Part shown: one piece after another, positions 9,689 through 19,514 of the stretch | How positions within the stretch are numbered: the stretch's first letter is position 1 | Layout: each line of letters opens with the position of its first letter | Assembly: GCA_017984215.1 (NCBI GenBank) | Contig: JAGOAA010000001.1 | Coordinates: 124,001-188,000, forward strand | From: Cytophagaceae bacterium | Lineage (GTDB): Bacteria; Bacteroidota; Bacteroidia; Cytophagales; Spirosomataceae | Length of the DNA stretch: 64,000 nt | Reading direction: 5' to 3' | Notes under the pieces: generated by a model | Databases searched by the model: none | Told to the model about the DNA's origin: nothing | What the model saw: only the letters and a program-made list of their open reading frames with translations | Position numbers and translations under genes: made by a program

Positions 9689-10756
9689 CTATAGTGTTGA
9701 GCTAATAATAGAACAAATACGTTCGATATCTACTGTACTAATTTCTGCACTCAACGGTAAACAAACGATTCTCTTTGCAATATCTTCAGCAACAGGACAT
9801 GCTTGATATGTCAAATAAGGCAATTCGTTTAATGCTGGGTAAAAGTATCTTCGAGGAAATATTTGAACCGAATTAAGTGCCCTAAGAACCTTAAGTAAGG
9901 TTTCTTCGGATGAAAAAATGACAGGGAAATAACTGTAATTTCGATCATTCTCTGAATTCCAAGCGATTCTTTGTATTTCAGCAGGTAAACGTAGTTCGTA
10001 CAATTCGGAAGCCAATTGACGATGAGCTTTAATTTGAGGGAAATGTTTAAGATTGATTAGACCCATAGCAGCATGAAATTCTGAATTCTTTCCATTGATT
10101 CCTGCCGCAAAGTAATCATCCCCTTTATGACCAAAACTTCTGATGCCTCTTAACTTTTCCGCAAGGTTGGAGTCTCGGGTAATCAGGGCACCACCTTCTA
10201 TTGTGTGAAATATTTTAGTCGCGTGAAAACTGCAAGTTGAGATTGTACCATAATTAAAGATGGATTTTCCTTGATGCTTCACACCAAAGGCATGTGCTCC
10301 ATCGTAAATTATTGGAATTTGATAATCAGCTGCTAATAGTTCTTGATCTAACAAATCTGCACAATTACCGTACACGTGAGTTGTTAAAATTCCGCGAGTT
10401 TCAGCATTTATAACTCGTTCAATTTGCACCCTTTCGGATGTTAAACTAATTTGAGAAATATCGGCAAAAATAGGATTACACTTTTCCCAAATAAGTGAAG
10501 TAGTTGTTGCACAATAAGAAAATGGCGTTGTAATTACATCACCCGTTAATTCTAAGGCTTTAATTGCTAATTGTAGCGCAATTGTTCCGTTGGAAACGTA
10601 TAAAAAGTGTTCCACTTCTAAGTACTCCGCTAATTTACGTTCCAATTCAATCACCAACGGGCCGTCATTTGTTAATTGGCCATTGATCCATATTTCTTCC
10701 AATAAAGAAATATATTCCTTTATATCGGGCAAAAACGACTTTGTTACATGCAGCAT
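9689..10756 (-). CDS. DegT/DnrJ/EryC1/StrS sugar aminotransferase
   Basis: A 355-aa PLP-dependent enzyme that transfers an amino group, usually from glutamate, to a nucleotide-linked keto-sugar. The fold is recognisable from SNGTIALQLAIKAL near 55-68, the cofactor Asp in YDGAHAFG (D152), and the Schiff-base lysine K181 in SFHATKIFHTIEGGA. Length is normal for the family. It begins 2 bp after the Wzt stop, clearly in the same operon, so the exported polysaccharide probably contains an amino-deoxy sugar. Which sugar cannot be told, because no nucleotide-sugar dehydratase or epimerase lies in the window. Confidence 0.9.
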   Translation of the reverse strand: MLHVTKSFLPDIKEYISLLEEIWINGQLTNDGPLVIELERKLAEYLEVEHFLYVSNGTIALQLAIKALELTGDVITTPFSYCATTTSLIWEKCNPIFADISQISLTSERVQIERVINAETRGILTTHVYGNCADLLDQELLAADYQIPIIYDGAHAFGVKHQGKSIFNYGTISTCSFHATKIFHTIEGGALITRDSNLAEKLRGIRSFGHKGDDYFAAGINGKNSEFHAAMGLINLKHFPQIKAHRQLASELYELRLPAEIQRIAWNSENDRNYSYFPVIFSSEETLLKVLRALNSVQIFPRRYFYPALNELPYLTYQACPVAEDIAKRIVCLPLSAEISTVDIERICSIISSTL

Positions 10757-10758
10757 AT

Positions 10759-11982
10759 CTAGATTTCGCTTGTTACCTGTTTCATGATTATTGGAAAATT
10801 AGGACGAACATATCCCGGCCATTTTCCATACCATGTTGTATTTTCACGATAATCGGCAATTTCAAATTCAAATAATTCTTCAAAATTTGCCAATACTATA
10901 CTTGAATTCTTTACGACCATGATCGAAAGAAAATACGATCCATCATTTAAGAAATTACCCGGTATAGCTATATCAGTTGAAACGACTCCAGCATTATATT
11001 TACTAGGTTGATTGCCAATATTAAAGATACATTCACCTGTACTTGCATATAAATGAACACTAACATTTAAATCAACATCATTTAATGTATTCCAAAATTC
11101 AAAATGCAATTTAAATGGATTATTGATTGTCCAATAATCAACATTATCCGAGAGTTCTGGCTTTATTTCCGCGTATTTTAAGCGAATTAGATCATTGCCT
11201 AAGCCTGATTGAAAATTCTCAGCTGCGTAGTACATTTTCTTCGACTGCACTTCCGACATATAGTTCTTTAGAACGACCGCAGTCTCACCCATTTGCTTGA
11301 CTGTACCTTTTTCCAAATGCAATGTTTTATTACATAGATTCGATACAGCTGTAAGGTTATGGCTTACAAATAAAATAGTCTTTTCATTGGCTGCCACCTC
11401 TTTCATTTTCCCTAATGACTTCTTTTGGAAGTCGGCATCACCAACCGCAAGCACTTCATCAACAATTAAAATTTCTGGATTAAGGTGAGCAGATATGGCA
11501 AAACCTAATCGAACATACATCCCTGAGGAATACCGCTTTACAGGCGTATCCAGAAAATTAGATATTTGAGGACCAGCAAAATCAACAATTTCATCAAACT
11601 GAGCTTTGATTTCTCTTTTGCTCATTCCTAAAATGGCACCATTTAAAAAGATATTTTCACGGCCAGATAATTCGGGGTGAAAGCCTGTCCCTACCTCCAA
11701 CAAACTAGCAACCTTACCTTTTACTTGTACATGACCTGAAGTAGGATTTGTAATACGACTTAAGATCTTTAATAAAGTAGATTTTCCTGCTCCATTATTT
11801 CCGATAATCCCTAATTTGTCTCCCCTATTTATTGAAAAGGAAACGTCATTAAGCGCATAATAGTCCTTTGACTTTTCCTGTTTTGTAAATAATGATTTTA
11901 GTCCATTACGTAACGAAACAGGTTCAGATAGCTGATTCAGGTTATATTTCTTTGTTATATTATTTACCTCTACAATCTTCAT
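10759..11982 (-). CDS. Polysaccharide ABC transporter ATPase Wzt-like, with C-terminal domain
   Basis: A 407-aa protein. Residues 1-245 are an ABC ATPase of the O-antigen/teichoic acid exporter type: Walker A GNNGAGKST at 61-69, signature in RYSSGMYVRLGFA, Walker B EILIVDEVLAVGD. The remaining roughly 160 residues resemble the beta-sandwich Wzt C-terminal domain that recognises the non-reducing end of the glycan in substrate-selective exporters. That extension suggests a terminally modified chain made before export. Its start is 7 bp after the Wzm stop, and the two should form the transporter in the inner membrane. Confidence 0.92.
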   Translation of the reverse strand: MKIVEVNNITKKYNLNQLSEPVSLRNGLKSLFTKQEKSKDYYALNDVSFSINRGDKLGIIGNNGAGKSTLLKILSRITNPTSGHVQVKGKVASLLEVGTGFHPELSGRENIFLNGAILGMSKREIKAQFDEIVDFAGPQISNFLDTPVKRYSSGMYVRLGFAISAHLNPEILIVDEVLAVGDADFQKKSLGKMKEVAANEKTILFVSHNLTAVSNLCNKTLHLEKGTVKQMGETAVVLKNYMSEVQSKKMYYAAENFQSGLGNDLIRLKYAEIKPELSDNVDYWTINNPFKLHFEFWNTLNDVDLNVSVHLYASTGECIFNIGNQPSKYNAGVVSTDIAIPGNFLNDGSYFLSIMVVKNSSIVLANFEELFEFEIADYRENTTWYGKWPGYVRPNFPIIMKQVTSEI

Positions 11983-11989
11983 GTCAATT

Positions 11990-12793
11990 TTATAAATAAT
12001 CTACAAAATAACTCTCCTTCTTAGTGAACACATAGATACCGCTTAAAAATGTAATGAAACATGTACTAATCGATAGATAGATGAAATCGAAATTTAAGGT
12101 ACTATATCCTGGTATTAGTAAGATACGCGCATATTCAACAAGACCTACCAATGGATTGATGAATGCGTAGACATTAAACCAATTTGATATTTGAAGTGAC
12201 TTTGCTGTATAAACAATAGGACTTACAAAAAAACCATACTGAACAATTAATGGAATCATTTGTAAGAAATCACGGTATTTAACTGAATACGAACAAAAAA
12301 TTAACCCTAAACCAATGCTAAATAACAATGTTAGGAAAACCGCTACGGGTAATAGTAACATGGAAATAGGTAATGCTTGCATTAAATACAAGCTTAGAAT
12401 CATGTATACGATCAAACCAATTAAGAAATCAAATAAAGAGACTGCAATGGAAGAAAATGCTATGATTAATCTTGGGAAATATACTTTGGAGACTAAATTG
12501 TTATTGGCCAAAATTGAATTGCTGACCGCTTGAAAAGTATTAGCGAACAAATTCCAAAAGATTACACCCGAGAATATTACAAGTTGAATGGGAAAGCCAG
12601 AAATATCACCAATTTTAGCTACGTTTTTGAATGCAAACAAAAATACGAGCATAGTCAATACGGGTCTAATGATAGCCCATATTATACCTAAGTACGTCTG
12701 CTTATACCGGATGGAAACATCCCTTTTTGCCAAAATGTATAAAAGTTCTCTTTCTTGAAATATTTCAGAAAACAACTTTGTATAGTATGCCAT
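11990..12793 (-). CDS. Polysaccharide ABC transporter permease Wzm-like
   Basis: A 267-aa ABC-2 type permease with six predicted transmembrane helices and the amphipathic N-terminal segment typical of O-antigen and teichoic acid exporters. The early motif RDVSIRYKQTYLGIIWAIIRP is shared by Wzm/TagG/KpsM-like proteins. It pairs with the Wzt-like ATPase just downstream and follows the Wzz-like gene by 7 bp. It should export an undecaprenyl-linked glycan across the inner membrane. Identification at family level is secure. Confidence 0.93.
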   Translation of the reverse strand: MAYYTKLFSEIFQERELLYILAKRDVSIRYKQTYLGIIWAIIRPVLTMLVFLFAFKNVAKIGDISGFPIQLVIFSGVIFWNLFANTFQAVSNSILANNNLVSKVYFPRLIIAFSSIAVSLFDFLIGLIVYMILSLYLMQALPISMLLLPVAVFLTLLFSIGLGLIFCSYSVKYRDFLQMIPLIVQYGFFVSPIVYTAKSLQISNWFNVYAFINPLVGLVEYARILLIPGYSTLNFDFIYLSISTCFITFLSGIYVFTKKESYFVDYL

Positions 12794-12800
12794 TTCGTAA

Positions 12801-13856
12801 CTAGTTAAAATTCACTTTATACAAAAAACGAACATACGCAGCAAAACAGCCTAATATAAAGCCTAATAAGGTTCCTATTACAATGATTTTACCCCACTTA
12901 TATGGAAGCGTGATAATCGGTAATTCAGAATCTTCAATAATCGTTAACAAGGGTGCTTCTTTGACCAATGAAAATTTAAGATTATCATAATTACGTAAAG
13001 CCTCAAAATAGAGCGATTGCAATTGAGTTGAATTCATTTGTAATCTTTCCGCGATTACACGAGCTCTTTGAAAAATGATCTGTTGATTCTGATCATTATA
13101 ATTAGCCAATTTGCCTTGCGTATAATATAAAGCAGAACGTAACGAATCTACTCGTTTATCCATAATTACTAATAGCTCCTTGGATTTTTTGGTTTTGGTA
13201 TTAATGTAGTAATCTGTAATTGTCTTCAGATATAATTGTGCCCAAACATGCGTTATGGTATCATTACGTGTCTCTACGGTCAAAGTTTGAAAAGTAGATT
13301 TAGGATTGTCTAAAAATATATCCGTATTATCGTTTAAATACATTGAAATGGCATTGATGATATTTTTATCCTGAACGTCTATCGAATCGATATTACCTGT
13401 TTTAAATCTGTATTTGACGAAATCGACCGGTAAATTACTCCATTCATGATTTTCCAAATCAGATCTTTCAAGGAAAAAGTTTCCAAAAAAGTCAGTTCTA
13501 TTGCCCACTTTTACCTTGGTCAAAATAGCTTTTCGATAAATATTTTTAGTCTTGAGTAACTCTTTGAAATTTTCTCCACTGAAAATAGAGTTACCTGAAC
13601 TCATCCCACCTAAACCTAGCGAAGACGCTAATCCAGCAAGACCATTATCCGCACTTTCACTTTCAAGTACGAACACTATTTTGGTCTTCTTGAAATTATT
13701 AGAGCTTTTATATATCTCAACACCCAAGCCCGTAATTAGGCCCACCGCAGTAAAAATGAGAATGATGCGCTTATTCCTTTTAACAAATGGAATAAACCCG
13801 ATAAAACTTATTAATACATTCTCTAACGAAAACTGATCGCTTTTTTCCTCTTTCAT
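12801..13856 (-). CDS. Wzz/GNVR-type chain length determinant protein
   Basis: A 351-aa inner membrane protein with two helices (about 31-47 and 322-345) flanking a large periplasmic region rich in helices, the topology of polysaccharide co-polymerases. A Gly-rich stretch (GLAGLASSLGLGGMSSG, near 74-90) resembles those of Bacteroidota Wzz proteins. There is no C-terminal tyrosine kinase domain, and no separate kinase gene follows. It begins 8 bp after the Wza-like gene. Expected role: coupling synthesis and export or setting chain length. Confidence 0.88.
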   Translation of the reverse strand: MKEEKSDQFSLENVLISFIGFIPFVKRNKRIILIFTAVGLITGLGVEIYKSSNNFKKTKIVFVLESESADNGLAGLASSLGLGGMSSGNSIFSGENFKELLKTKNIYRKAILTKVKVGNRTDFFGNFFLERSDLENHEWSNLPVDFVKYRFKTGNIDSIDVQDKNIINAISMYLNDNTDIFLDNPKSTFQTLTVETRNDTITHVWAQLYLKTITDYYINTKTKKSKELLVIMDKRVDSLRSALYYTQGKLANYNDQNQQIIFQRARVIAERLQMNSTQLQSLYFEALRNYDNLKFSLVKEAPLLTIIEDSELPIITLPYKWGKIIVIGTLLGFILGCFAAYVRFLYKVNFN

Positions 13857-13864
13857 TATACTAT

Positions 13865-16432
13865 CTATTGCGCTGTCGCTTTAATTAATGTTATAATACC
13901 AATAATACTCGTCACAGTACCTGTTAACACGGATACCAATGATACAATTTGTTGACTCGTATTTGACGATTTTAATTTCTTTGGTACAATGATTTCTGAA
14001 CCACGTTCAACTCTTGGATAAAAACGCATGAATAAGAAGTTCTTTGCACGTTTAACGGATCCATTTGAGTAAATCACATACACCCTTTTTCTTGCCGAGC
14101 TTGATGTATAGCCACCTGCGCTAGAAATGTAACTACCTAGTGATTTCGACTCAGTGAACTTAACATTATTTGGGTATAATACTTCTCCCGTGATTTTAAC
14201 TGTTTGTGGCTCACGCGGAATATTGATAACGTCACCATTTATAATTTGAATATCATCAGGACCTCCTGGTTGTGCCAAAGCAGCCACAAGGTTAATCCCT
14301 ATCGTCTCATGATTTGACTCACTAGATTCTGATGCATTATTGATTTCAATTCCCGAGTAATTATCATTGAAATCTTTAATTTGTTTCTTTTTTAACTCAG
14401 ATTCTGATTCAGATAATTCTGTTTTACGAATTAATTTCGCTCCTTCCGGATAGGCTTGTTTATTTAATCCACCTGCACGTTTAATCAAATCAGATAAACG
14501 ATCATCCTTTTTCTCTAAACCATATACACCTGGAAATAATACTTGCCCCTGTAAGGTGATAAATTGCTGCAATTCATAATTAGGCGATGATCGAACAAAC
14601 ACCTCATCAAATGGATTCAATACAAATTTTGAAGCACTATTATCAACAATCAAATCTTTTGAAATTGTGAATTTGTATACTTCAGCAATTTGGGAACTTG
14701 AATAATCTTGATTCTCAACAAATTCATTCTTCTTTCTTCTAACTACTTCTACAAAACCAGTTGAAGCTGATTCACGTAAGCCTCCAGCCTTGATAATTAA
14801 ATCCTCCACTGTCATATTTGTTTGAAATGGGATTGTGATTTTAACTTGGCGGTTCAATAAAACATTGCTTATATTATCTGATTTTAATTTATCTGAAATT
14901 TCGCTTGAAGATTCATTTTGTGCGCTATTAACATTCTCGGGCTGCTTGGTTTTGGCTTCCCCACTTGCTGCCTTTTTATCAAGACTTTCTTTTACCCCAT
15001 TAATTTCCCCGTGAATGGTTACCGTATAGCTTTCACGTAATTCTGTGATTGAAAATACCGTAATTTTATCTTCTCTTTCCAAAATAACATCTTCAGCTTT
15101 CCCGCTCAAGATGTCGGCGAGATTTACAGAAATGATCCCAGGTGTGAAGTCCTTGTTTAATCGGTTAATATTCACACGTGTCAAAAATGCATTTTCTTTA
15201 ACACCACCAGCACGCTTAATTAAATTCGATAAGGTTAGTTTGCTATCTAATGAAAAAGTACCAGGACGAAATACTTCACCCGATAAGGTTACTCTATTTT
15301 CATAGCGATTCTCTGTGATTGATTCTGCCGTAATTATATCCCCATCTGCAGGATAAAATGAATTTGCGATGGCATAATTGATATCGATTAATTTGCGCTC
15401 TGTTTTAGTTATACGTTCAACTTTTAACAAATCTTTGTAAGCGTTTTCAGTAAATCCACCAACAAAATTTTCGAATATAAAGGCTAGATTTTCGGTTGGC
15501 AAAGGCTCAAAAAATGCACTACGTTTAACACGTCCTTTAACTTCAATACGAGACTTATATAGTCCTATTTTAATGATATCTTGATCTTGCACACTGATAT
15601 CTCCTTTGCTAAATCCTTGTGTAATAAAGTCGTACAAATCAAGGTGAGCAAGCACTTTATTGTGTCTAATCAATTGTACGTCGCGGAAAGTACCATTTTC
15701 TGTCGGCCCACCTGCTAAATACAATACATTCATTACACGTGCTAAAGAAGGAACTGAATATGTTCCAGGAAATTGCACCTCTCCTACGACAGATACTTGA
15801 ATTGTACGGATATTTCCTAATGATACACTTGCATATAAACCATTAATATCTGTACGTCCATTGAATTTTTTCAATCCAATATATATACTTGAAAGTTTAT
15901 AGATTAATCTATTTCGAGCTTCATCTATGGTCAATCCTGCAACATATACATTGCCTACTTTATTAATTTTAACATAACCATCAGCACTAACAGTAAGATT
16001 GTAATGCTCCTCTGAATAACCATTTATGTCAACAATCAACTCATCATCTGGACCTAAAATATAATTTTTAGGAGTAGCCATTTTTAAATTGGTTTCAAAT
16101 GTTCCTGCTTTTTTATTGAAAATAGAAAAACCAAATATCTTATTCTGAAGCGTAATTTTGGCTTTTTTAATTGAATCCTCCTCGATTGACTGATTCGTTA
16201 AAGCATCCGACTGACGTTGGTTAACTAAACTATCTAATTCATTCTTTTGATTCGAGGTATTAATGATCTCGCGCTTGGTTACTTTTGAATTACCTATTGG
16301 CTTATTGACAGCATTGGGTTGATTCATACTGCTACCAGGCAAGTAATTTGCAGGAACCTGAAATTGAGCAAATGCGATATTAACGCTAACGAATAACAGT
16401 AAGACTGTAGCAAAATTAATTTTCTTGATCAT
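13865..16432 (-). CDS. Wza-like polysaccharide export protein with multiple SLBB domains
   Basis: An 855-aa secreted protein. From the chosen ATG it begins MIKKINFATVLLLFVSVNIAFAQ-like, a clear signal peptide; an in-frame ATG 12 bp upstream (16444) would only add MNFC. A Poly_export domain (ILGPDDELIVDINGY, about 125-140) is followed by roughly six SLBB-like repeats, recognised by recurring segments such as GEVQFPGTYSV, GEVFRPGTFSL, GQVLFPGVYGL and GEVLYPNNVKF. It ends with a hydrophobic C-terminal helix. No lipobox is evident. It should form the periplasmic/outer membrane channel for the glycan. It heads the minus-strand operon. Confidence 0.9.
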   Translation of the reverse strand: MIKKINFATVLLLFVSVNIAFAQFQVPANYLPGSSMNQPNAVNKPIGNSKVTKREIINTSNQKNELDSLVNQRQSDALTNQSIEEDSIKKAKITLQNKIFGFSIFNKKAGTFETNLKMATPKNYILGPDDELIVDINGYSEEHYNLTVSADGYVKINKVGNVYVAGLTIDEARNRLIYKLSSIYIGLKKFNGRTDINGLYASVSLGNIRTIQVSVVGEVQFPGTYSVPSLARVMNVLYLAGGPTENGTFRDVQLIRHNKVLAHLDLYDFITQGFSKGDISVQDQDIIKIGLYKSRIEVKGRVKRSAFFEPLPTENLAFIFENFVGGFTENAYKDLLKVERITKTERKLIDINYAIANSFYPADGDIITAESITENRYENRVTLSGEVFRPGTFSLDSKLTLSNLIKRAGGVKENAFLTRVNINRLNKDFTPGIISVNLADILSGKAEDVILEREDKITVFSITELRESYTVTIHGEINGVKESLDKKAASGEAKTKQPENVNSAQNESSSEISDKLKSDNISNVLLNRQVKITIPFQTNMTVEDLIIKAGGLRESASTGFVEVVRRKKNEFVENQDYSSSQIAEVYKFTISKDLIVDNSASKFVLNPFDEVFVRSSPNYELQQFITLQGQVLFPGVYGLEKKDDRLSDLIKRAGGLNKQAYPEGAKLIRKTELSESESELKKKQIKDFNDNYSGIEINNASESSESNHETIGINLVAALAQPGGPDDIQIINGDVINIPREPQTVKITGEVLYPNNVKFTESKSLGSYISSAGGYTSSSARKRVYVIYSNGSVKRAKNFLFMRFYPRVERGSEIIVPKKLKSSNTSQQIVSLVSVLTGTVTSIIGIITLIKATAQ

Positions 16433-16532
16433 GCAGAAATTCATTTTAAGGGATACAAAATAAGTTAAAAAAGCTCAGATTTCCTCCTTTTATTATATTT
16501 TGATAAATCAAGGTAATTTATTAATTCTTTGG

Positions 16533-16540
16533 TAATTTTG
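16533..16540 (+). promoter_or_regulatory. Possible -7 element of parE
   Basis: TAATTTTG matches TAnnTTTG and lies 18 bp before the parE ATG, but no TTG is found at the expected -33 spacing. In such AT-rich DNA a single element is weak evidence. Confidence 0.25.
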
Positions 16541-16557
16541 TTAGTAAAATAATCTTT

Positions 16558-18426
16558 ATGACATCAGAACCCATTTATAACGACGATAGTATTCGGTCAC
16601 TCGATTGGAAAGAACATATTCGATTGCGTCCTGGTATGTACATTGGTAAATTAGGCGATGGTTCATCAGTCGACGATGGTATCTATGTATTGGTTAAGGA
16701 AATCATGGATAACTCGATTGATGAGCACATGATGGGTAATGGAAAACAAATCGATGTTAAGATTTCAGACCAAAAGGTTGAAGTTCGGGATTATGGTCGT
16801 GGTATACCTTTAGGTAAGGTGATTGATTGCGTTTCAAAAATCAACACCGGGGGTAAATATGATTCGGGTGCTTTTCAAAAATCCGTTGGTTTAAATGGTG
16901 TCGGTACCAAAGCGACCAATGCGCTATCCAATTATTTTAAGGTTCAATCTTACCGCGAAAGTCAAACGAAGTGGGCAGAATTCAGTAAGGGTGAATTAAC
17001 CAATGAATCGAAAGGTTTAGAAGCTACATCGAGTAAAAGTGGAACATTTATCTGCTTTGAGCCGGACAATACGATTTTCAAGAATTATCACTTTATCCCC
17101 CAGTTCTTAGATAATCTATTCTGGAACTACGCTTTTTTAAATGCTGGTTTAACCATCAATTTTAATGGGGAAAAATATTTCTCGCAAAATGGTTTATTGG
17201 ATCTTTTATCAAAAAAGACCAACGCTGAGGAAAATCGTTATCCAATCATTCATTTGAAAGGCAACGATATCGAAATGGCAATTACGCACAACAATCAATA
17301 TGGTGAGGAATATTATTCATTTGTGAATGGACAGAACACAACACAGGGTGGTACGCATTTAGCAGCTTTTCGCGAAGCCCTTGTTCGAACCGTTCGTGAA
17401 TTCTTTAAAAAGGATTTTGATCCTTCTGATGTACGTGCAAGTATCGTAGGCGCTATCGCGATTCGTGTTCAAGAACCCGTGTTTGAATCCCAAACAAAAA
17501 CCAAATTAGGTTCTACTAATATTTCACCGGATTCCTCCTCTCCTTCTATCCGTACGTTTGTTGGTGATTTCGTTAAAACGGAGCTAGATAATTACTTACA
17601 TCAGAATCCAGCTGCGGCTGATGCGATGCTTAAGCGAATTCTTCAATCCGAGCGTGAAAGGAAAGATATTGCGGGAATCAAGAAGTTGGCAAATGAACGC
17701 GCCAAAAAGGCAAACCTACATAATAAGAAATTACGTGATTGCCGAGTTCATTTAACTGATGATAAATCAGAGTCGCGTCAAGAAACAATTTTGTTTATTA
17801 CGGAAGGGGATTCGGCTAGTGGTAGTATCACAAAATCGAGAGATGTACAAACCCAAGCAGTATTTAGTCTACGTGGTAAGCCCCTCAATAGTTTTGGCTT
17901 AACTAAGAAAATTGTATACGAAAATGAAGAGTTTAATCTTCTTCAGCATGCACTTGACATCGAAGACAGTTTAGATAATTTACGTTACAACAAAATCGTT
18001 ATTGCAACGGATGCCGACGTCGATGGTATGCATATTCGATTATTGATTTTGACTTTCTTTTTGCAATTTTTTCCTGATTTAGTGCGAAATGGCCATTTAT
18101 ATATCCTAGAAACACCTCTTTTCCGAGTTCGCAACAAAAAAGAAACTATTTATTGTTATTCTGATGAAGAACGAAGAAATGCTATTGAAAAGTTGGGGCC
18201 AAAACCTGAAATAACTCGATTTAAAGGTCTGGGTGAGATATCACCTGAAGAATTCGGTGAATTTATCGGAGAAAACATCAAAATTGAACCTGTTATTTTG
18301 GAAAAGGATTTCACCATCCCCCAACTCTTAACTTATTACATGGGTAAAAATACTCCTGAAAGACAAAAGTTTATTATTGATAACTTAGTAATTGAAAAGG
18401 ATTTAGAAGAAGTATTACTAACCTAA
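16558..18426 (+). CDS. parE: DNA topoisomerase IV subunit B (type IIA, GyrB/ParE)
   Basis: A 622-aa ATPase subunit of a type IIA topoisomerase, which decatenates daughter chromosomes. GHKL ATPase features: E48 and N52 in [18 protein letters not shown] at 78-84, and the glycine-rich [14 protein letters not shown] at 111-124. The TOPRIM domain carries EGDSASG at 416-422 and DADVDG at 485-490, with [13 protein letters not shown] near the C-terminus. The short length (about 620 aa) and [14 protein letters not shown] start resemble Bacteroidota ParE more than GyrB. parC is not in the window. It is divergent from the polysaccharide operon and its stop overlaps the next gene by 4 bp. Confidence 0.9.
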   Translation: MTSEPIYNDDSIRSLDWKEHIRLRPGMYIGKLGDGSSVDDGIYVLVKEIMDNSIDEHMMGNGKQIDVKISDQKVEVRDYGRGIPLGKVIDCVSKINTGGKYDSGAFQKSVGLNGVGTKATNALSNYFKVQSYRESQTKWAEFSKGELTNESKGLEATSSKSGTFICFEPDNTIFKNYHFIPQFLDNLFWNYAFLNAGLTINFNGEKYFSQNGLLDLLSKKTNAEENRYPIIHLKGNDIEMAITHNNQYGEEYYSFVNGQNTTQGGTHLAAFREALVRTVREFFKKDFDPSDVRASIVGAIAIRVQEPVFESQTKTKLGSTNISPDSSSPSIRTFVGDFVKTELDNYLHQNPAAADAMLKRILQSERERKDIAGIKKLANERAKKANLHNKKLRDCRVHLTDDKSESRQETILFITEGDSASGSITKSRDVQTQAVFSLRGKPLNSFGLTKKIVYENEEFNLLQHALDIEDSLDNLRYNKIVIATDADVDGMHIRLLILTFFLQFFPDLVRNGHLYILETPLFRVRNKKETIYCYSDEERRNAIEKLGPKPEITRFKGLGEISPEEFGEFIGENIKIEPVILEKDFTIPQLLTYYMGKNTPERQKFIIDNLVIEKDLEEVLLT

Positions 18427-18731
18427 TCATTCAATAAAATAAGTTGTTCTAATTCCCGAGAGACCTTCAATAATTGAAGGTCTTTTGCTTTAATTATACC
18501 TTCTTCAGCCACAGAAGTTGCTTCTGTGTTGCGATCTGATTGGTATAGCAGTTCTGCTAAAGTATAATATGTCGGATGATAATCAGGGAAATTCAGTTTT
18601 AGTTCATATAAAATTTCGATCGATGAAGTAATACTTCCAGATGAACGCTCCTCAACAGCTAATAAATAGTAGTTGAAGGGATTCTGTGGATTTTCTTTGA
18701 TTTCACTTAAAATTATTTCCCTCCTATTCAT
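18423..18731 (-). CDS. Small TPR-like protein
   Basis: A 102-aa protein with two to three tetratricopeptide-like helical pairs (for example [18 protein letters not shown] and [20 protein letters not shown]). It has no signal peptide or membrane segment, so it is probably cytoplasmic and acts in protein contacts. It is convergent with parE (4-bp overlap) and divergent from etfB. I do not recognise a specific function. Confidence 0.7.
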   Translation of the reverse strand: MNRREIILSEIKENPQNPFNYYLLAVEERSSGSITSSIEILYELKLNFPDYHPTYYTLAELLYQSDRNTEATSVAEEGIIKAKDLQLLKVSRELEQLILLND

Positions 18732-18761
18732 TGTCTTAATTAAAAGAATTTAGTATGCTTG
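18731..18761 (+). promoter_or_regulatory. Promoter of the etfBA operon
   Basis: TTG (18731-18733), 20 nt, then TATGCTTG (18754-18761), one mismatch from TAnnTTTG. The predicted transcript start near 18768 lies before the ATG at 18780. This argues against the upstream TTG codon at 18759, which falls inside the -7 element. Confidence 0.5.
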
Positions 18762-18779
18762 CATAACAATTTGATCCCT

Positions 18780-19514
18780 ATGAAAATATTAGTATGTATT
18801 TCCGCCGTCCCAGACACAACTTCAAAGATAAGTTTAAGTTCTAACAATTTTGTCAACATGGACGGGTTGACGTTTATAACGGGGCCTTATGAAGATTATG
18901 CGCTCTCTCGTGCAATTGAATTAAAAGAAGCAAATCCTGATACAATTGAAATTACGATATTTCATGTGGGATTAGAAGATGCTGAACCTATTATTCGCAA
19001 ATGTCTAGCGTTGGGCGCAGATTCAGCAGTTCGTGTTCATGCGAAAGCCAATGACTCTTTGCAAGTTGCTCACGAGATTGCTGCATTTGTGCAGGAGAAT
19101 CCAGTAGATTTAATTTTAATGGGGAAAGAATCTATTGATTATAACGCTGGCTTGGTTCATTTATACACTGCAAATATTTTAGGTTGGAATCATTACAGCC
19201 CAGTGATGAATTTAAGTATAGAAAATGATTCATGCTTACTTAAAGTTGAAAGTTCCGTTGGATCCGTACAACTTTCATGTTCCCTACCTTTGGTCTTAGG
19301 ATGCCAAGAACCTATTGCGGAATGGAAAATACCATCTATGCGAGGTATTATGGCTGCGAGAACAAAGCCAATTATGGTTAGGCCAGCAAATGCTGCTAGT
19401 TCATTTATCTATGAAAGAGATGAGGTAAACGAACAAAATCGCAAGGGTATCTTATTCCAACGCGAAAATTTAACTGAGTTAATTGATATTATTAAAAAAG
19501 AAGTTAGATCATGA
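18780..19514 (+). CDS. etfB: Electron transfer flavoprotein subunit beta
   Basis: A 244-aa product. With EtfA it forms the soluble ETF heterodimer that accepts electrons from acyl-CoA dehydrogenases and passes them to the quinone pool. The start MKILVCISAVPDTTSKI is the typical EtfB N-terminus and is preceded by a promoter, so I reject the in-frame TTG at 18759. The region ILMGKESIDYNAG (near 127) matches the nucleotide-binding loop, and WKIPSMRGIMAARTKPI resembles the conserved C-terminal ETF segment. The stop overlaps the etfA ATG by 4 bp, a sign of translational coupling. Confidence 0.92.
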   Translation: MKILVCISAVPDTTSKISLSSNNFVNMDGLTFITGPYEDYALSRAIELKEANPDTIEITIFHVGLEDAEPIIRKCLALGADSAVRVHAKANDSLQVAHEIAAFVQENPVDLILMGKESIDYNAGLVHLYTANILGWNHYSPVMNLSIENDSCLLKVESSVGSVQLSCSLPLVLGCQEPIAEWKIPSMRGIMAARTKPIMVRPANAASSFIYERDEVNEQNRKGILFQRENLTELIDIIKKEVRS

